Below, in pieces: positions 42,401-50,291 of a stretch of DNA of 64,000 bases. The stretch is from the NCBI GenBank assembly GCA_902802795.1, contig CADCNI010000006.1:31405-95404 (forward strand), in the 5' to 3' direction. Origin of the DNA: an uncultured Ruminococcus sp. (GTDB lineage: Bacteria > Bacillota > Clostridia > Oscillospirales > Acutalibacteraceae). A model generated the notes under the pieces. That model was not told where the DNA came from, ran no database searches, and saw only the letters and a list, made by a program, of their open reading frames with translations. A program made the position numbers and the translations under genes. Every line of letters starts with the position of its first letter. Within the stretch, counting starts at the first letter, position 1.

Positions 42401-45400
42401 CGGACGGGTGCTGTCGTCAGTCGTCCGGCGTTCGCCGTCGATGTACATGAGGGTAAAGGGTTTGGCCGCCCACACGCCATACGCCGTGGCGGTGTAATTG
42501 TAGGTGCCTACCGTGAAATAGACATTGTGATCGGCGGCAGCGACGGCTTTGTCGTATGCTTCGCCGTCGTAGGGATTTTCGTCTTCCTCTCCGTCGCCGT
42601 TGCCGGAGCGACCGCCGCTGGCGGTGCGCAGGGGCAGGTCGTACAGCGCCACATATTGCACGATGGAGGGCAGATCCTCCGCCGTGAAGTTTTCATCCAG
42701 CGGGGCATGCTGTTTCCAGCTCGGATCCATCGTCCAGCCGAGGAAGTAGTACTTCTTGCTGTTGTACAGACTTTCCATTCTCTGACCGGGGTCGTACAGC
42801 CCGTGAAGCGGCACGGTGCTGCCGTCATAGCACAGCTTCTGATCGAACACATCCGAATGCATATTCTGGGTGTAGCTGAGATCGGGGTCGTTCCGGTCGT
42901 AGCTCAGCATATAGCTGCGGTACCACATCTGATAGAGGTCAAGCTGACCGCTCGCGAGATAGAAATCCTCTGTGTAAACGATCTCCGGCTCTCCGATGTC
43001 GGAGCGCATATATTTTTGCTTGTACTCCTCCGCTTTGTCCTTCGGGCAGTAATAGACGCCGCTGCCGTCCGGCTTGGTGTTCCACAGGGAGATGGATTTG
43101 GTACCGTTGTCCCAGCCGAACGCGTAGTGAACGGGCCAGCCGGTCATTTCCACATCGTAGATATTCGACTGGATGCGGAAATCCACATCCACATCCAAGG
43201 ATTCTCCGTGATAGGTGATATTTCGCGTGCCGCCGTTGCCGTGGAACAGCACCGCCGCGCGCTGCGTCCACACCGGGTGGAGATGGATGGTGTGCCGCCA
43301 TTCCTCTACGGGGGTGTTGTTTTTGGTAACCGTCACCTTCTCCACCGTGGTGAAATCCGAGATGGGGATGCTTACGGTCTTTTCGCCGCCCGATGTGCGG
43401 CTCCAGCCCGTGAGAAGGAAGGTCTGCACGTCATCCTCGTAATACACGTCTTCTTTAAGCGTAGGCTTGTTGGACGTGATGTTGGTAAAGTACCCGTTGT
43501 TGTTGGCGCTGACATCCACATACTGCGCGTCGAACAGGGTGTATTGGCTGCCCGAATTGCCGGTGATCTTCGCGTCGGGATGTCCCTCCGGCTTCTCGTA
43601 CTGCTCATAAATCACGATGCACTGCTGATGCCAGATCAATTTCACAACCAGATCGGTGTATTGGGTAAAATGCGATTTGCTGACATTGTAGGTCGTATAG
43701 TTCTGCGTCTGCGACTGGGTCGCAACCTTCTTGGCATTTTCTCCGGTCGACCACACCTCGATGCTGTCGAGCGTGTAACCCTTGGCGGTGGGAAGCGTCA
43801 CGGTATAATACCCCGATGAAATATCTTCATACACCAGCTTGTTTGCGCCGGTGTGGTCAGCGGGCATATTTTCGATTTCCGCCGTGGCGAGCGTGTTGAC
43901 ATTTTCAAACGTCAGGTTATATTCGTGCCTGACCCACTGGGCATAGAAGGTGGTGTCTTCCGACAATTTCACCACATCGCCGGGATAATAGTCGGTTCCC
44001 GAGCCGTCCGCCTCCGTGTTCCAGCACTCAAAGAAGAGGTTGGGGTCGGGGTGCGCAAACAGCCACGCCGGGGTGTGATTGGTATTCCCCAGCACCGTGA
44101 TGGGATCCACCGTGTTGGTCTGTCCTGCATTGTACACATAGTGCGTTTTCCAGTTGCCGTTCTCGTCCAGGTCTTCCGTGGTGGCATTTTTCATTTTTCT
44201 GCCGCCGTTGCCGTCGTAGGCGACCACGATGTCCTTTTTCCACATAGCCACCAGCGTCGCCTGATAGCTGCCGCCCACCATCGTGGTGGCGGGCAGGGAG
44301 GTATCGGTGCCGAAAAGGCTGAACGGGACATGAACGATGCCGCTGGTGCTTTTGTTCGTGCCGTCCGACATACCGTCGATCAGATGCTCCCATGTGCCGT
44401 CCGTACTCCAGCCGCCGAAGGTATAACCGGGGCGGGTGGGAATATGATTGTCAAAGGGAATATAGTAGTCGATCGTCGGCACCGTAGGACTGCGGGGTAA
44501 GATATCGATTACATACTTTTCCTGCGTAAAGGGGGTGATGACCACATTGTCATCCCCGGAGATGTCTGTGGCGTTGATAGTGAATACCTGTGTCAAAGGC
44601 TGGGCGGTAAAAATCATCTTTGCGTAATTTCTGCTGGAACCAAACGTACTCGGATCCAATACCGTCCCGCCGGCCTTCGCAGTGGTCGAATAAGTACCTG
44701 TCGCGCCGTCCCGTGTGACATATGTCACCATCCATCCGTTGAACGCGTATCCCTTCGCGACAGGGTTCAGTATGGTGTAGCCGCCCGCCCCCTCGATATC
44801 GCTATAGGACTTTGTCTCGGTGACGGTGCCGCCCTCATAGGTGACGGTCGAACCCGCCGGCAGACCGCTGTAGGTCATGCGATTGTCGAGCGCGTTGCCC
44901 TTGTTGTCAACCGTGGGGAAGATATACTCAAATTCGTAGCTGTTATATGCCCATTTCGCGTAAACCTCGAGATGGTATCTGTCCAATTGGGGCTTCAGGG
45001 CGTCTGCCGTTAATGCCGTGAGAATCTCGCCGTCCGGTTCGAGCGTCCATCCGAGGAAGGTGCGCCCGTCCACTTTTCTCGCGTTTTCTTCCGCCTTACT
45101 GTCAAACGGAAAACTCGCCACGTCATCCTCGGGGATATACGCCGGGGAATTGGAGCCGAAGATATCGGTACTGTCCTCAACCAGATTTTTGTAATATCTG
45201 TTATTGCAAAAGTATTCCCAGCGCCCGTAAAGCTCCGTGCTTTCATGGATGCCGGCGGAGGAGCCGGAACTTCCCTGCTTATAGGTCGTACCGCTGAAAA
45301 TATGCTTTCCGCTCTCGTTCACGCTGTGCGAGGCATAATAGGTCACTCTGAAACGGTTGCTCTCATGTCCCACCGCAGTGGCAAAGGAGCCGGTGCTCAT

Positions 45401-46231
45401 AGTGCTAAAATTTTCCGGATCCACCTTTTCGCTGGTGGACTTGTTGAGAATCGGGTCGGTGTAGATGATGGTGATCTTCTCCAGCCAGACGGCATAGACC
45501 TTAATCTCGTAGCGGTTAGTGCCGCTGTTCCATGTCGATTCCGGGAAATCCGCCATGGAAGCGGTCGTGGAATAATCGCTGTAACTCTGCGCCTGCTCAT
45601 ACGTCAGAACCTTCTGGAAATGTCCTGTATCAGGCGTTCTCGTCCATCCTTTATGCACATAGCCGTCCTTGCTGGCGCTGATGTTCACATTGATAGTCGT
45701 GGCGGTATCGTCGGGGTCAATTTTTTTGGATGAGGAATTGACCTGCGTCGGGGTGCCGTCGTCGTCATCCGTCATAAAAAGGACATAGCAGTCCTTATAC
45801 CACTGCGCAGTCAGTGTAGCGACATAGACAGTTTCTCCGTCCACCGTCGTTTCAGTGAAATAATCCGCCGGAATCGATCCGGTTTCACTGAGCAGCGTGG
45901 TGGTGCCGTCGGATTTTTTGGCTTTCCACTTGCCAAAAACGCGCTTCTGCGTACTCGTCGGCTCGGCAGCCGCCACCGCGCTACGGTTGCCTGTCCTTTT
46001 GGACGCGGGCAATCCGTCGTAGGTGATCATCGTTGTGGTATTGGCGTTGACAGTCGGCGAAAAGGAGCTGCCGCCGTTGACATCATAACGGATGATGTAG
46101 GTGTTGGTGTCGGCGGCCAGTGCGCGGAACGCAAAAAAAACGCTTGCCGCCATCAACAGAAACGCGGCGAAAACCGCCGTCACCACGGCGCCTTTCCGAT
46201 GGGTCTGCACGATGTTTTTCCAGTTTTTCAT
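36476..46231 (-). CDS. Giant InlB-type B-repeat (Listeria-Bacteroides repeat) surface protein
   Basis: A 3251-residue exported protein. A signal peptide (about 1-40, membrane segment VVTAVFAAFLLMAASVFFA, cut near ALAAD) is followed by roughly 30 tandem Flg_new/InlB B-repeats of 70-110 residues, each ending in a motif like LYAQW, LYAIW or FTAAWK and containing GYxFxGW. Near the C-terminus lie two typical short repeats, then GKIVPSPGTGESS, a hydrophobic helix and RRKQKEAA. The helix and basic tail resemble a sortase signal, but the motif reads SPGTG in place of LPXTG. These repeats are beta-grasp modules used in adhesins. The gene follows the sigma-LRR gene on the same strand; start ATG after GGAGGG. 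Confidence 0.93.
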   Translation of the reverse strand: MKNWKNIVQTHRKGAVVTAVFAAFLLMAASVFFAFRALAADTNTYIIRYDVNGGSSFSPTVNANTTTMITYDGLPASKRTGNRSAVAAAEPTSTQKRVFGKWKAKKSDGTTTLLSETGSIPADYFTETTVDGETVYVATLTAQWYKDCYVLFMTDDDDGTPTQVNSSSKKIDPDDTATTINVNISASKDGYVHKGWTRTPDTGHFQKVLTYEQAQSYSDYSTTASMADFPESTWNSGTNRYEIKVYAVWLEKITIIYTDPILNKSTSEKVDPENFSTMSTGSFATAVGHESNRFRVTYYASHSVNESGKHIFSGTTYKQGSSGSSAGIHESTELYGRWEYFCNNRYYKNLVEDSTDIFGSNSPAYIPEDDVASFPFDSKAEENARKVDGRTFLGWTLEPDGEILTALTADALKPQLDRYHLEVYAKWAYNSYEFEYIFPTVDNKGNALDNRMTYSGLPAGSTVTYEGGTVTETKSYSDIEGAGGYTILNPVAKGYAFNGWMVTYVTRDGATGTYSTTAKAGGTVLDPSTFGSSRNYAKMIFTAQPLTQVFTINATDISGDDNVVITPFTQEKYVIDILPRSPTVPTIDYYIPFDNHIPTRPGYTFGGWSTDGTWEHLIDGMSDGTNKSTSGIVHVPFSLFGTDTSLPATTMVGGSYQATLVAMWKKDIVVAYDGNGGRKMKNATTEDLDENGNWKTHYVYNAGQTNTVDPITVLGNTNHTPAWLFAHPDPNLFFECWNTEADGSGTDYYPGDVVKLSEDTTFYAQWVRHEYNLTFENVNTLATAEIENMPADHTGANKLVYEDISSGYYTVTLPTAKGYTLDSIEVWSTGENAKKVATQSQTQNYTTYNVSKSHFTQYTDLVVKLIWHQQCIVIYEQYEKPEGHPDAKITGNSGSQYTLFDAQYVDVSANNNGYFTNITSNKPTLKEDVYYEDDVQTFLLTGWSRTSGGEKTVSIPISDFTTVEKVTVTKNNTPVEEWRHTIHLHPVWTQRAAVLFHGNGGTRNITYHGESLDVDVDFRIQSNIYDVEMTGWPVHYAFGWDNGTKSISLWNTKPDGSGVYYCPKDKAEEYKQKYMRSDIGEPEIVYTEDFYLASGQLDLYQMWYRSYMLSYDRNDPDLSYTQNMHSDVFDQKLCYDGSTVPLHGLYDPGQRMESLYNSKKYYFLGWTMDPSWKQHAPLDENFTAEDLPSIVQYVALYDLPLRTASGGRSGNGDGEEDENPYDGEAYDKAVAAADHNVYFTVGTYNYTATAYGVWAAKPFTLMYIDGERRTTDDSTRPRVDTVTMPDSAVTVTELTYNDLRGGYQIISEKPTAEGYTFKRWRINRGNDPDAVNLTATTATDGYIGNVAAGGKLWYGIFNNSNPTMTVILAADWTRNTHNIEYWREEYDRATGEPVLVDGKTKTSRICTQYRLPYESAQKVGYNIKKDGETEVYRPNLENVYGKIFGGWQLVAYKRATDSDWVEIGADEEVTDSGHYDEEDDLIYKDISLLELEETFYMPDMDLKFVAIYVNEYMNVTYNPGTGFSDAARTQRSAVTDQVRYNRSCKVRYAVDGTAQNDVEDCGFYPPRGYEFDQWVVTSASGKTYTNRAGNSISNLREDLTFTAAWKPGTFYVNYDFQYNFNDGNKPNDIYIYNVTNPEQVGGRNMLTSHGYLYQAEVPVQDPPTSFESRLGEKETSGNYKVYDASKYTFTPWVKTEPADDLDYTGAAKTAFRMPDANVRFLGTFDLRRYTVTYQSGDGTGNDVQESDVYKSNALSVKSFASTGFTPPEGYEFAGWTVAVSGAPSTIRNAGYPTAPNAAIADLMDDIVYTATYQKSAYPVTYRLKAGTPDPNVLFATTQYTAHGAEDKEYESAVTVKDGYEVPGYSFSGWRIAEVGGSSDADALAAVSRTTDEDDKLLSFTMPAGNVVLEGEFEPVEYKVRFIRNRDHTTQTNGTVVYDNAVVGTEAFTRADATDGFYEFNDGFIPAENADEYAPAGKDGYTFLKWSTARDGVGGTEPQIAFSVDTLTYDVYGQWRNWAYRVLYDTNGIDGASHVPGTDTWSFGQVVAGDALVSTSIPEKPGYRFLKWVITNATTASKEFAADDLKEGDDYKAARTVSRALFDESDKSQCQATAVAQWEKLYTLHFDLDGGAYTEGTETKTTLADVKFAKNLPDSDTTYTFTAPALTKANCDFLGWQVKEDGSAIDGTSVLLDKFAVPTDGSRFEATAKAIWRQKGQHTVSYAITGDIHPAEYSAPAQVSYFRDVLVTVEEKPEVEGYTFSGWYRDGDTSREYSNTDTFAMPDQNVEMTGFFAANPYKVEYYDEDAAAPFRTVTHDYNIPVTVGRDGDATITPERYGYEFIGWTLMESSGKTIGADGNPIPATAASGDTATFRMPAGTVKFMARYEKRYKTVYHANGGLEATVPVMAQPFTVGKDASVTKALDSTTTPQYDAAGSRKFLWWSASSDSSARLEEVTVGYTTDTYPLDGSDSFHQIDVYAVWQAPVTVTYTITGTVLPDHDVPDPFAAFPGDKFNVAATIDEPGYEFSGWYYGGQTYASQEEFTMPGGDVTFTGSFEEHTYTLQYRDADRTSLPKDSSGSSVDYASRTVSYTAFTAGGSGVAITAPNPYKEGHTFKGWAVEPNYTTVKYQGGGVVTDFDGSRTATVYAVWQEKSITLTYLAPDARVGKVPAPVTATGVDVLTGKTAVNDSGEPLVRTNYTFNGWNLKPNADPDTDGATHYDEDADYAFTQDTILYAEWEPIVYVTLTYDENGGVHAQGGDVKTTLPAQEVGENVLKTNIKNPTDDLVNPERGYVFDGWNTKADGTGDSYVASSAEYTFLADTTLYAQWRALPTHRVTYTVENSDSDPAPALYESQIPTDATAYYEGEFVFVKAHLSLEGYDFSGWRYNGVNYPENGSFRMPDTDITLVGKFTKVTPEQFSVTYVSGLTEDDPGCTPYHLLTPTFTESRNGTHTVRGFDDPDIHFEREGYDFTGWSLSRGSSGGRAGGGAQGLRRSGEGGSGGGLLQMGDPIDNITSDITLTAQWKPSSGNPTEYTLTYDANFGSDGTGTPPAAQSYPAGAKVEIASGSGLSRPNATFVGWNTRSDKTGTFYYPYPDAQSRADKIEMNADITLYAIWKTKTEPPPSDSKHFRLTYDGNGATEGAPPQDNILYEGGEEVTVASKGNLGRTGCTFKEWNTRANGKGDSYAEGSILTMPKENVTLYAIWTDSDGKIVPSPGTGESSVPLQIAFSALILSALAAASAVIYTRRKQKEAA

Positions 46232-46295
46232 AACATTCCCTCCATGATTCGTTCTATCAAATTCGCATTACGCATTTCACATTTCAAACCACTAT

Positions 46296-46623
46296 CCACA
46301 ACTTAAGCACTCCCCCAGTCACCCGTCAGCAAAGCTGACAGTGACAGCCCCCCTTGTATCGCTTGCGATACAGGAAAGAGGGAGCCATTTTTCGCCTCCC
46401 TCTCTGAGGGAGGTGGCACGCCGCAGGCGTGACGGAGGGAGTTTATTTCCCTAAGGCACTGTTCAAAAATAATCTGAACAATCTGACTTGTCTTTTTCGG
46501 CTCTGACTTCGTTGTCAAAGCTTGGAATACACCAAGTATTCCTGCACTTCTCCGCCTTGTCATAGCCGAAAAATCCTGCGTCATCTTTGTCCATCTTATT
46601 TCCTCACAGTGCCTAAGTTGTGG
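46296..46623. mobile_element. Palindromic element with CCACAACTTA ends, carrying a nested element
   Basis: Same family as 36059-36191 (shared GTCAGCAAAGCTGACAGTGACAG hairpin region, CTTGTATCGC hairpin). Its right terminal repeat is split by the nested element 46455-46613. The element lies inside the open frame of the sigma-LRR gene and supplies its last 107 codons. Confidence 0.82.
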
Positions 46624-47910
46624 ACAATGATAGGCAAAGGCATAGATCCCCACGCGGCGCACACCCGGCGGAAGCTGAATCCGTCGCAGCGAGTCGCACC
46701 CCACAAACGCCATGTCTCCCACGGACGACACCCCCGCGCCGAAGGTCACCTCCGACAGGCTGTCACATTCGCGGAACGCGTCCACCCCAATGGCGGTCAC
46801 GCTGTCGGGAAGGGAGACGCTTTGCAGAAAACGGCAGTGCTGAAACGCGCCGTTGCCCACCGCCACGACGGTCTGTCCGTCCAGCTCGGAAGGAATGACC
46901 ACCCGCGCCGCGTTTCCCGTATAGCGGGCAATGCGCACGCCGCCGTCGGCAGGTTCGCAGTCAAACGAGACGACCTGCCGCGCCGTCGTGGCGGCGGCGG
47001 TGGTCGGGGCGGTCGCAGTCGCCGCAGCGGATGTGGCGGTGGCAGTGGTCGCGGTGGTCGTAACCGTCGTCGCGGCAAAAGAGGTCGCAGAAGAAACGGA
47101 ATCTGTCGCCGCCGTCACGCCGACCGTCTCCTTCGGGCGACTTTGGGTATGCCGCACCGCCGTACCCGCGATGCCGATTGCCGCCGCCGCGGAAATCAGT
47201 CCCGCGCCGATGCGCACCGCCAGCCCGGTCGCCGTCATTCCCTGCGCGGCGGGCAGCACGGCGGAAGCCTGCGGCAGCGCGGCAAGGATTTTGGCGAGCA
47301 TACCCGTTCCTGCGGGGGACGACAGCGGCGCGACGGCATACAATTGCTCGTCCCTGAGCGCCTTTTCGATTTTCTTTCGTGCATAGTACAGACGGCTTTT
47401 CACCGAACCGAGCGGAATTTGCAGCTTTTCGGCAATCTCGTCCATACTCTTGTCTTCATAGTAATACATGAGCGCGCAAACGCGCTGTTTTTCGGGAAGC
47501 GCCCCGACGATCTCCCTGATGCGGCGGCTGAGCTCCTGATCCTCCGCCATCGCCTGCACCGACGCGTCGAGCTGCCAGTATTCCATATTGTCAGCGGAGG
47601 AAATCTCATACACTGCCACATCATAGGTACCCGAAAGTTCGCGGCAGTAATCGCGCCATTTATTCAGAATAATGCCCCGCAGCCACCCCCAGAAGCGCGC
47701 CTTGTTTCTCAACTGGTCGAGGCGGGCAAAGGCGGCTATGTAACTCTCCTGCAAAATATCCTCCGCGTCATCGTGATTGCGGCAGAGATGACAGGTGAAC
47801 GCAAACGCGGCGGGATAGGTTTCCTGATACAGCGCACGGATCGCCGCCTGATCTTTTTGGATGGCCCGTTCTACCAGTCGGGCCGTTTTCATTTTATCCA
47901 TCATTTTCAC
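46303..47910 (-). CDS. ECF sigma factor fused to a membrane helix and LRR_5 domain, 3' end replaced by repeats
   Basis: A 535-residue frame. Residues 12-90 are sigma region 2 (DDAEDILQESYIAAFARLDQ, WGWLRGI) and 128-185 region 4 (LPEKQRVCALMYYYEDKSMDEIAEKLQIPLGSVKSRLYYARK). A putative membrane helix (about 228-252) and an Ala/Thr-rich linker (260-312) lead to a BspA-like leucine-rich domain (about 313-428; LQSVSLPDSVTAIGVDAFRECDSL units). From residue 429 the frame is encoded by inserted repeat elements (46296-46623), so the natural C-terminus is lost. GTG start after GAGG. It could activate transcription directly in response to an outside ligand; the neighbouring giant surface gene is an obvious candidate target. 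Confidence 0.85.
   Translation of the reverse strand: MKMMDKMKTARLVERAIQKDQAAIRALYQETYPAAFAFTCHLCRNHDDAEDILQESYIAAFARLDQLRNKARFWGWLRGIILNKWRDYCRELSGTYDVAVYEISSADNMEYWQLDASVQAMAEDQELSRRIREIVGALPEKQRVCALMYYYEDKSMDEIAEKLQIPLGSVKSRLYYARKKIEKALRDEQLYAVAPLSSPAGTGMLAKILAALPQASAVLPAAQGMTATGLAVRIGAGLISAAAAIGIAGTAVRHTQSRPKETVGVTAATDSVSSATSFAATTVTTTATTATATSAAATATAPTTAAATTARQVVSFDCEPADGGVRIARYTGNAARVVIPSELDGQTVVAVGNGAFQHCRFLQSVSLPDSVTAIGVDAFRECDSLSEVTFGAGVSSVGDMAFVGCDSLRRIQLPPGVRRVGIYAFAYHCPQLRHCEEIRWTKMTQDFSAMTRRRSAGILGVFQALTTKSEPKKTSQIVQIIFEQCLREINSLRHACGVPPPSEREAKNGSLFPVSQAIQGGLSLSALLTGDWGSA
46455..46613. mobile_element. Nested MITE-like element with GGCACTGT ends
   Basis: Inverted ends GGCACTGT...ACAGTGCC, continuing imperfectly (AAATAA on both arms), with internal foldback of CTTTTTCGGCT. 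Flanked by TAA on each side (CCCTAA before, TAAGTTGTGG after); comparison with 36177-36191 shows that TAA occurs once in the empty site, so this is a three-base target duplication. Confidence 0.85.
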
Positions 47911-48470
47911 TAAATCCTCAATTATCTTGGTCTATATTAAGGTAGGATATTGCGAATATTATTATTTTCTATTATATAAAATTTTTTACATAAAGTCAAA
48001 TCATTTTGTTACTTTTAAAATTTCACAAGCAGAATTATTTTTTGTTATACATTAAAGTCGTAAAAATACTGTTATTAGTTCAAATATAACTTGCCCAATT
48101 TTTACGATTTTTTGTGCAATTTTCACAACAGTAAAATGAATCTCCTTCCACAACCAACCTGCTTCTCCCGTCAGAAATCCTTCAAAATAATTTACCGGAC
48201 AAAGATTTTTCGACAAAATATACTCATATTCCACATCCGTCGCATAATATAGTAATAAGAGTTAAAAAGGAAACAAAATCAAATCAAAAAATTTTTGACA
48301 AGCCTTTTGAAAAGATGATTATACGCGGTCAATGTGGCAAAAATAACAGTGCGGCCGTTCATACAATGCATTTTCCCATCAATCAGGTAAAATCCGAAAA
48401 CAAAACGGAAGTTCATCCGCAGGACGAAGAGGCGGCATTAAGCTGCACACAAAAAACAGAAAGGACGATG
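47911..48470. other. 560-base intergenic region between divergent sigma and mazF genes
   Basis: Very AT-rich. A TTGACA lies at about 48294 upstream of mazF, but its -10 box is unclear. I see no gene: the short frames on either strand lack ribosome sites. In particular no mazE-like antitoxin is present. Confidence 0.55.
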
Positions 48471-48833
48471 ATGAAAATGAATGTCAGAAGAGGAGATATT
48501 TATTACGCGGATCTCAGTCCGGTAGTTGGCTCAGAGCAAGGCGGCGTGCGCCCCGTACTTATCGTACAAAACGACGTAGGCAATCGTTTCAGCCCCACCG
48601 TCATTGCGGCAGCCATTACCAGCCAGACCGAAAAATCCCACCTGCCCACGCATATTTACGTGCATTCCATGGAATGCGGACTCCATAAGGATTCCGTGGT
48701 ACTGCTCGAACAGATACGCACGCTTGACAAACGGCGGCTCAAAGAATGTATGGGGCGACTGAAAGACAGTACGATGGATAAAGTAGACCATGCCATTTCC
48801 GTCAGTTTTGGACTTGGCACTTCCGCAAAGTAA
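48471..48833 (+). CDS. MazF/PemK-type mRNA interferase, no adjacent antitoxin
   Basis: A 120-residue endoribonuclease of the MazF family. The catalytic arginine lies in [16 protein letters not shown] and the threonine/serine in [15 protein letters not shown]; the segment [19 protein letters not shown] is typical of Bacillus/Clostridium NdoA-type enzymes, which cut single-stranded RNA at U-rich sites. I use the ATG at 48471 (AAAGGA five bases upstream), which gives the standard [15 protein letters not shown] start; the longer frame has no family similarity. The usual upstream antitoxin gene (ndoAI) is missing. Confidence 0.93.
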   Translation: MKMNVRRGDIYYADLSPVVGSEQGGVRPVLIVQNDVGNRFSPTVIAAAITSQTEKSHLPTHIYVHSMECGLHKDSVVLLEQIRTLDKRRLKECMGRLKDSTMDKVDHAISVSFGLGTSAK

Positions 48834-48835
48834 CG

Positions 48836-48884
48836 AAAAAAACGCTGTGTTCCTGTGAACGGTTTCCGGAGCACAGCGTTTTTG
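48836..48884. terminator. Bidirectional terminator between mazF and gpr
   Basis: AAAAACGCTGTG pairs with CACAGCGTTTTT between convergent genes. Confidence 0.88.
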
Positions 48885-48922
48885 CTTACGCTCTTACCGC
48901 AAGAAAAAAATCTAAACAAGCT

Positions 48923-49774
48923 CTAAAACAATTTTTCGATTTCGGAGGGATGCAGATGGGGCTGGAGTGCCGCATTGACAGCCGCCGCAATAAAACGCGC
49001 CGCACGGTCGGTCAGCAGATCAATTTCACGCGGGGTCACGATCATGCTGCCGCTAACACAAGCCGCGACTTCTTCCCCGTTCAGATCGGCAACAGCGGTA
49101 CGCATTTCCACCACCGTAGGCACCCCCATGGAAATCACCTTGGTACCAAGCATGGCGCTGTCAATCTGCGGACGGTTATTTCCCACGCCTGCCCCAGGAG
49201 AAATGCCGCTGTCACTGATCTGAAGGGTATTGCCCAGACGTGACAGACTCCGCGCTGCCATGGCGTCGATCACAATGACGGCAGCGGGACGAAGCGCAGA
49301 ACAGAGGCATTTTACGGTCTCTGCCGCTTCGATGCCGGTCTGCCCCAGCACACCGGGTGCGATCACCGCCGTCTCACGCAGCGGAGCCAATCCGCATTTC
49401 TCCGCCAGTTCCCCCGAAATATGACGCGTTGCCAGAATGCGTGCTGCTGCTTTTGGCCCCAGCGCATCGGGCGTAATGCCTTCGTTTCCCAGTCCTACTG
49501 CCAGCACGCCTCCGTGACGGGGCAGCATTTCCTTAAGGATATCCGACGCGGCTTCAAAGCAATTCTCCGGTTCAAACGCGCTGTCAGAAAACGGCAGCAT
49601 TTCCAGCGTATAATATTCCCCCTGCGGTTTGCCAATACGGGCGGCCGCGGCACGGTTGTCAATCACAGTGCGTGTCACCTTTACCCCCTCCACCGTGCGG
49701 CAGTCCGAGTGTATTCCGGGCATTGTTCCTGCTGCCTCGGTCAGTTCCAGCGTCAGATCGGTACGATAATTCAT
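48923..49774 (-). CDS. gpr: Spore germination protease GPR
   Basis: GPR is the aspartic-type endoprotease that degrades small acid-soluble spore proteins during germination. The 283-residue protein begins MNYRTDLTLELTEAAGTMPGI; the N-terminal pro-segment is expected to be removed on activation. The conserved core GVLAVGLGNEGITPDALGPKA (about 118-138) and VIVIDAMAARSLSRLGNTLQISDSGISPGAGVGNNR contain the catalytic aspartates. The ATG at 49774 is used because the longer frame upstream has no similarity; AAGGAG lies 11 bases before it. Marker of a spore former. Divergent from rpsT, the usual order in Firmicutes. Confidence 0.95.
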   Translation of the reverse strand: MNYRTDLTLELTEAAGTMPGIHSDCRTVEGVKVTRTVIDNRAAAARIGKPQGEYYTLEMLPFSDSAFEPENCFEAASDILKEMLPRHGGVLAVGLGNEGITPDALGPKAAARILATRHISGELAEKCGLAPLRETAVIAPGVLGQTGIEAAETVKCLCSALRPAAVIVIDAMAARSLSRLGNTLQISDSGISPGAGVGNNRPQIDSAMLGTKVISMGVPTVVEMRTAVADLNGEEVAACVSGSMIVTPREIDLLTDRAARFIAAAVNAALQPHLHPSEIEKLF

Positions 49775-49918
49775 TCTCTTCCACACTCCTTGTTTCTTTA
49801 CAGCTTGGATTAGTTTGCTCTGAAAGATGCAAAATATCCAACCATTTTTTACATTGTTCCTTCCAAATACGGCAAAAAAACAATCCGCAAACTTTTTTGA
49901 AAAAAAATAAAAAAAATG

Positions 49919-49947
49919 TTGCAATTTATTTTGATTCATGATAGAAT
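49919..49947 (+). promoter_or_regulatory. Promoter of rpsT
   Basis: TTGCAA and TAGAAT separated by 17 bases. Confidence 0.75.
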
Positions 49948-49985
49948 TGATACATGCGACTGAACCAGAATAAGGAGGTGTAAAT

Positions 49986-50243
49986 ATGCCTAATATTAAG
50001 TCCGCAAAAAAGAGAGTGCTTGTCACCGCCAGCAAAACCGCCCGCAACAAGGCGATTAAGTCCAACCTCAAGACCAACATCAAAAAGGCTGAGACCGCGA
50101 TTGCGCAGGGCAACACCGACTCTCAGGAGGCTGTCCGCCTCGCCATCAAGAGAATTGACCAGGCATGCGCCAAGGGAATTCTCCACAAAAATACCGCCGC
50201 AAGAAGAAAGTCCAAGCTCGTCCGCAAGCTCAACAACGCATAA
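49986..50243 (+). CDS. rpsT: 30S ribosomal protein S20
   Basis: An 85-residue, strongly basic, helical protein starting MPNIKSAKKRVLVTASKTAR and ending AARRKSKLVRKLNNA, the standard S20 signature. S20 binds the 5' domain of 16S rRNA. Ribosome site AAGGAGG. It stands alone and divergent from gpr. Confidence 0.97.
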   Translation: MPNIKSAKKRVLVTASKTARNKAIKSNLKTNIKKAETAIAQGNTDSQEAVRLAIKRIDQACAKGILHKNTAARRKSKLVRKLNNA

Positions 50244-50291
50244 TTGAGTTTTTACCGACAGCGAAGATTGTTCTGTGCCATCGGAACCATT

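Noticed and set aside
39053-43819. Long open frame (1588 codons) on the plus strand inside the giant surface protein gene
   Set aside because: It is antisense to the B-repeat gene, has no ribosome site, no domain and a His/Arg/Val-rich composition typical of the complement of a GC3-rich gene; the minus-strand frame has a signal peptide and repeats.
46522-47913. 463-codon plus-strand frame opposite the sigma-LRR gene
   Set aside because: Low-complexity Arg/Gly-rich product that mirrors the Ala/Thr linker; sigma motifs on the other strand are unmistakable.
48052-48234. 60-codon minus-strand frame upstream of mazF
   Set aside because: No ribosome site or promoter; composition reflects AT-rich DNA. 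It is also on the wrong strand for a mazE antitoxin.
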